Shown piece by piece: positions 5,681-7,758 of a stretch of DNA of 7,758 nucleotides (within the stretch, counting starts at the first letter, position 1; every line of letters starts with the position of its first letter). The stretch comes from an uncultured Clostridia bacterium (GTDB lineage Bacteria > Bacillota > Clostridia > Christensenellales > Aristaeellaceae): positions 1 through 7,758 of the forward strand of contig CAMNCR010000211.1 in assembly GCA_946534455.1 (NCBI GenBank), given 5' to 3'. The notes beneath the pieces were generated by a model. That model saw only the letters and a program-made list of their open reading frames with translations. It was not told the DNA's origin and made no database searches. A program made the position numbers and the translations under genes.

Positions 5681-7498
5681 ATGGAACCCTATCAGGTCAA
5701 ATATCTTTCCAACCTCCGGGAGATCGGAACCCTTGCCGATCTGTATCGGAGCAATGCCGACGGCTTTGATCTCTGGTTCCGGGATCGTCTCTCCTCCGAT
5801 CGCCGCATGGAAGCGCTGCGGGAGGAAAACCTCTCGCTTCTCAGCCAGCACCTCTTTCCCACCCTCGATCAGATTTTCAGCGCCGACAGCGAAACGCTCC
5901 GTCAGCTGGAGGCCTTTTCGGATCAGCTGATGGACTGGAAAACCAACCTGGACTGCGGCCTGTATGTGGTCATTCATAAAGCGCTTCTCAGCCTGCATCG
6001 GGTGCGCCGCAACAGGGACGGCATCATTCGTGAGCTCTACAGGCTCGGCATGGGCTACTATTATCTGTATATGTATGTTTCCGCCATCCCGGGGGAGGAA
6101 GTCTCCGCCCTGAATTTTCGCAATGAAATGCTCTTTACGGAGGCGGCCTCCTACTTTCCGTTCTTTCACCGGATCCAGTCGGAAGAAACCCGGGGATATA
6201 TCATCCGGGCCATGGCCAACATTGCGCTGTGCACGCAGGACAAGCACCGAAAGATCGCCACGGGCATCCGTATCCTCCAGATCGTTCAGGATCCGGACTT
6301 CCGGGCAGCTGCGCCCTCCCTTCCCTGGGACGTGTTTCTGAGCCGAACCCATCAGCAGATGAGCGCCAACCGGCACGAGCTCTCCACCGGGGATCTGAAC
6401 CGGGACGAGCTGGCCGCGGTCCTGGACTCCTGCTATGTCGTCTTTCAGGCACAGGAAAAGGAAGCTCAGCCCAGCGTCCGCTGGCTATGGCCCCTGTATG
6501 ACATGGAATACAGCTGCGGCTATGCGACCGCGGAGCAGACGGTTCATCGGCTGGAGAAGCTCATCGCGGATACGCCGGAGGACGCCTTTGACATGTCCGG
6601 CCTGTACGGCCAGATCCAGCTGCCGCTCTACTACAGCCATATGCTCCGGAATCATCCCCGCCTGGCGGATGATCCGCTGCGCCTGCGCTTCATGGTCCAG
6701 GCCTCGGAAAAAATGCTGCGCGCCCTGACCTCCTGCCCTCCGGAGCAGTTTGATGCCTACTTCTTCTTCCTGATCCGGGAGGTTGTCAAGGAATATGTGG
6801 AGTTTCCCGGCTGCGTCACCTATCAGGATCTGACCCGGAGGCTGCTGCAGCGCTTTGCGGTGCCCCTGTATATTCGCAGCCGGAAGGCCTCCCGCATGAT
6901 GCGTCTGCTGAGTCAGGAGCTGCTTTCCCACTTTCCGGACGCCTTTGACGGCCTTCCCTTTCTGCGGGAAATCCAGGACCCTGCCCTGCGGGAAGCCTCC
7001 CTGCTGGATTACGCCGAGTCCTGCGGGCTCTATTATGATTTCGGGCTGCTGAAAATCAATCTGACCCGAACATTGCAGGCCCGCAGCCTCTTCGAGGATG
7101 AGCTTCCGATCTATCACCTGCACTGCCTCTCCGGCTGGGAGGATCTTCGCTCCCGCCCGTCCACCGAGCGCTACGCCGATGTGGCACTGGGCCATCATGC
7201 CTGGTACAACGGCGCCGACGGATACCCGCAGGCCTATCAGCGGGCTCAGTCTCCCTATCGGCAGATGACCGACGTGGCTGCCCTCATCTCCTTTCTGCTG
7301 GAAACGCCCGATGCCCCCATGGCTTCCCTGGTCCGGCAGGTGAGCGCTCTGGAGGGAACGCGGTTCTCTCCCCGGGTGACGGCCGTGTTCAGCGCGCCCG
7401 ACGTCGCGGCGAAGCTGGATGCGCTGCTGAAGGAGGACGGGCGGGCGGATTATCAGCTGATCTGGCAGGAGCTGGCTTCGCGGCGCGATAAATGTTAA
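5681..7498 (+). CDS. Helical protein with C-terminal degenerate HD-GYP domain
   Basis: 605 residues. Residues 1 to about 385 are predicted mostly helical, with no signal peptide, membrane segment or domain I recognise; the segment IIRELYRLGMGYYYLYMYV may be a conserved core. Residues about 390-570 follow the HD-GYP plan: helix PLYIRSRKASR (397-405), GLYYDFGLLKI (449-459) where catalytic members have HDIGK, H481 in HLHCLSGW, GHHAWYNGADGYP (504-516) matching the HH...GYP signature, SPYRQMTDV (524-532), and EGTRFSP (558-564) near the end. Against a catalytic domain the first His is R399, the His of HD is Y452 (D453 kept), and the late metal Asp aligns with about S537; H481 and H505/H506 remain. 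Cyclic-di-GMP phosphodiesterase activity is therefore doubtful, and a ligand-binding or scaffold role is more likely (inference). It is probably co-transcribed with the hybrid kinase. The HD-GYP assignment rests on motif order read by eye. Confidence 0.8.
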   Translation: MEPYQVKYLSNLREIGTLADLYRSNADGFDLWFRDRLSSDRRMEALREENLSLLSQHLFPTLDQIFSADSETLRQLEAFSDQLMDWKTNLDCGLYVVIHKALLSLHRVRRNRDGIIRELYRLGMGYYYLYMYVSAIPGEEVSALNFRNEMLFTEAASYFPFFHRIQSEETRGYIIRAMANIALCTQDKHRKIATGIRILQIVQDPDFRAAAPSLPWDVFLSRTHQQMSANRHELSTGDLNRDELAAVLDSCYVVFQAQEKEAQPSVRWLWPLYDMEYSCGYATAEQTVHRLEKLIADTPEDAFDMSGLYGQIQLPLYYSHMLRNHPRLADDPLRLRFMVQASEKMLRALTSCPPEQFDAYFFFLIREVVKEYVEFPGCVTYQDLTRRLLQRFAVPLYIRSRKASRMMRLLSQELLSHFPDAFDGLPFLREIQDPALREASLLDYAESCGLYYDFGLLKINLTRTLQARSLFEDELPIYHLHCLSGWEDLRSRPSTERYADVALGHHAWYNGADGYPQAYQRAQSPYRQMTDVAALISFLLETPDAPMASLVRQVSALEGTRFSPRVTAVFSAPDVAAKLDALLKEDGRADYQLIWQELASRRDKC

Positions 7499-7524
7499 CC
7501 ATCGTTTTCATTTCAGGTTGACAT
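7492..7524 (+). promoter_or_regulatory. BirA-type biotin repressor operator
   Basis: ATGTTAACC (7492-7500), 15 bases, then GGTTGACAT (7516-7524): an inverted repeat matching at 8 of 9 positions. It resembles the BirA operator as I remember it from Firmicutes (TTGTTAACC-N15-GGTTAACAA). The right half-site contains the -35 box of the bioY promoter, so bound BirA-biotinyl-AMP would block RNA polymerase. The left half-site includes the last sense codon and TAA stop of the upstream gene. The bioY gene downstream independently supports the assignment. Confidence 0.85.
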
Positions 7525-7546
7525 ACAGTTCTCTTTGTGCTATCCT
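7518..7546 (+). promoter_or_regulatory. Sigma-A-type promoter of bioY
   Basis: A perfect TTGACA (7518-7523) and TATCCT (7541-7546) are separated by 17 bases. Transcription would start near 7553, giving a leader of about 30 bases. The -35 box is embedded in the right half of the BirA-like operator. Confidence 0.8.
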
Positions 7547-7582
7547 CCCCTGGATCTGATTCCGGAAAAGGGGAGAATCGAC

Positions 7583-7758
7583 ATGCAGAAACTGACCGTC
7601 CGTGAAATGACCCGGGTTGCCATCGGGATTGCTCTGATCGCCATCTGTTCCTGGATCTCCGTTCCGATGGTGATTCCCTTCACCCTGCAAACCTTCGCGG
7701 TCTGCCTGGTGACGGCGCTGCTGGGGCTGAAGCTGGGGCTCTGGAGCGTCGCCGGATA
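7583..7758 (+). CDS. bioY: BioY biotin transporter, S component of an ECF transporter (partial, N-terminus)
   Basis: The first 58 codons are present and the gene runs off the right edge; BioY proteins are usually about 180-200 residues. BioY is the membrane substrate-binding component for biotin uptake and works alone or with the energy-coupling module EcfA/EcfA'/EcfT. Residues 10-28 form a hydrophobic helix (VAIGIALIAICSWISVPMV), followed by the characteristic IPFTLQTFAVCL segment and a second helix with LLGLKLGLWSVAG, where BioY proteins have a Gly-rich LLG..LG motif. The ATG at 7583 is preceded by GGGGAG with 7 bases of spacing. It has its own promoter and BirA-like operator, so biotin repression is expected. 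It is a separate transcription unit from the genes upstream, though read-through is possible because no terminator is visible between them. Confidence 0.88.
   Translation, partial: MQKLTVREMTRVAIGIALIAICSWISVPMVIPFTLQTFAVCLVTALLGLKLGLWSVAG

Noticed and set aside
7545..7575. CTCCCC / GGGGAG inverted repeat that could hide the bioY ribosome binding site
   Set aside because: The left arm overlaps the -10 box and lies upstream of the predicted transcription start near 7553, so it would not be present in the mRNA.

Overview
The window is GC-rich bacterial DNA with strong Shine-Dalgarno sequences, sigma-A-type promoters, a YesM/LytS-type histidine kinase paired with a SARP-type response regulator, and a BirA-type operator in front of bioY. 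Together these suggest a GC-rich member of the Firmicutes (Clostridia, perhaps Lachnospiraceae or a relative). This is inference from gene content and style; there is no rRNA or other marker gene here.

Layout. Positions 1-2038 hold a minus-strand two-component operon: a polytopic-membrane histidine kinase (773-2038, GTG start), then a response regulator with a winged-helix plus BTAD-like output that runs off the left edge (776-1). The two overlap by 4 bases (ATGA). Positions 2039-2296 are a divergent promoter region with an extended -10 promoter firing left and a near-consensus -35/-10 promoter firing right. Three plus-strand genes follow, closely spaced and probably co-transcribed: a metallo-beta-lactamase/beta-CASP RNA-processing nuclease (2297-3913), a soluble hybrid histidine kinase with two receiver domains (3976-5595), and a 605-residue protein with an unrecognised helical N-terminal half and a degenerate HD-GYP domain (5681-7498). 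From 7492 a new unit starts: a BirA-like operator that covers the stop codon of the preceding gene and the -35 box of a good promoter, then the first 58 codons of bioY (7583 to the right edge).

How the genes may work together. The left pair is a self-contained membrane sensor and transcription regulator. The right-hand trio looks like an intracellular signalling module. The hybrid kinase has no sensor or membrane segment. Its first receiver has lost the Asp, Thr and Lys of the phosphorylation site, while its second is intact. The HD-GYP-like protein downstream has lost several metal-binding residues but keeps the family fold signature, so it may bind a ligand or partner instead of hydrolysing a cyclic dinucleotide. 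Two degenerate signalling domains in neighbouring genes, next to an RNA nuclease, are the most interesting feature here. A functional link between the three is inference from gene order only. bioY appears to be an ordinary biotin-repressed transporter gene and not part of the module.
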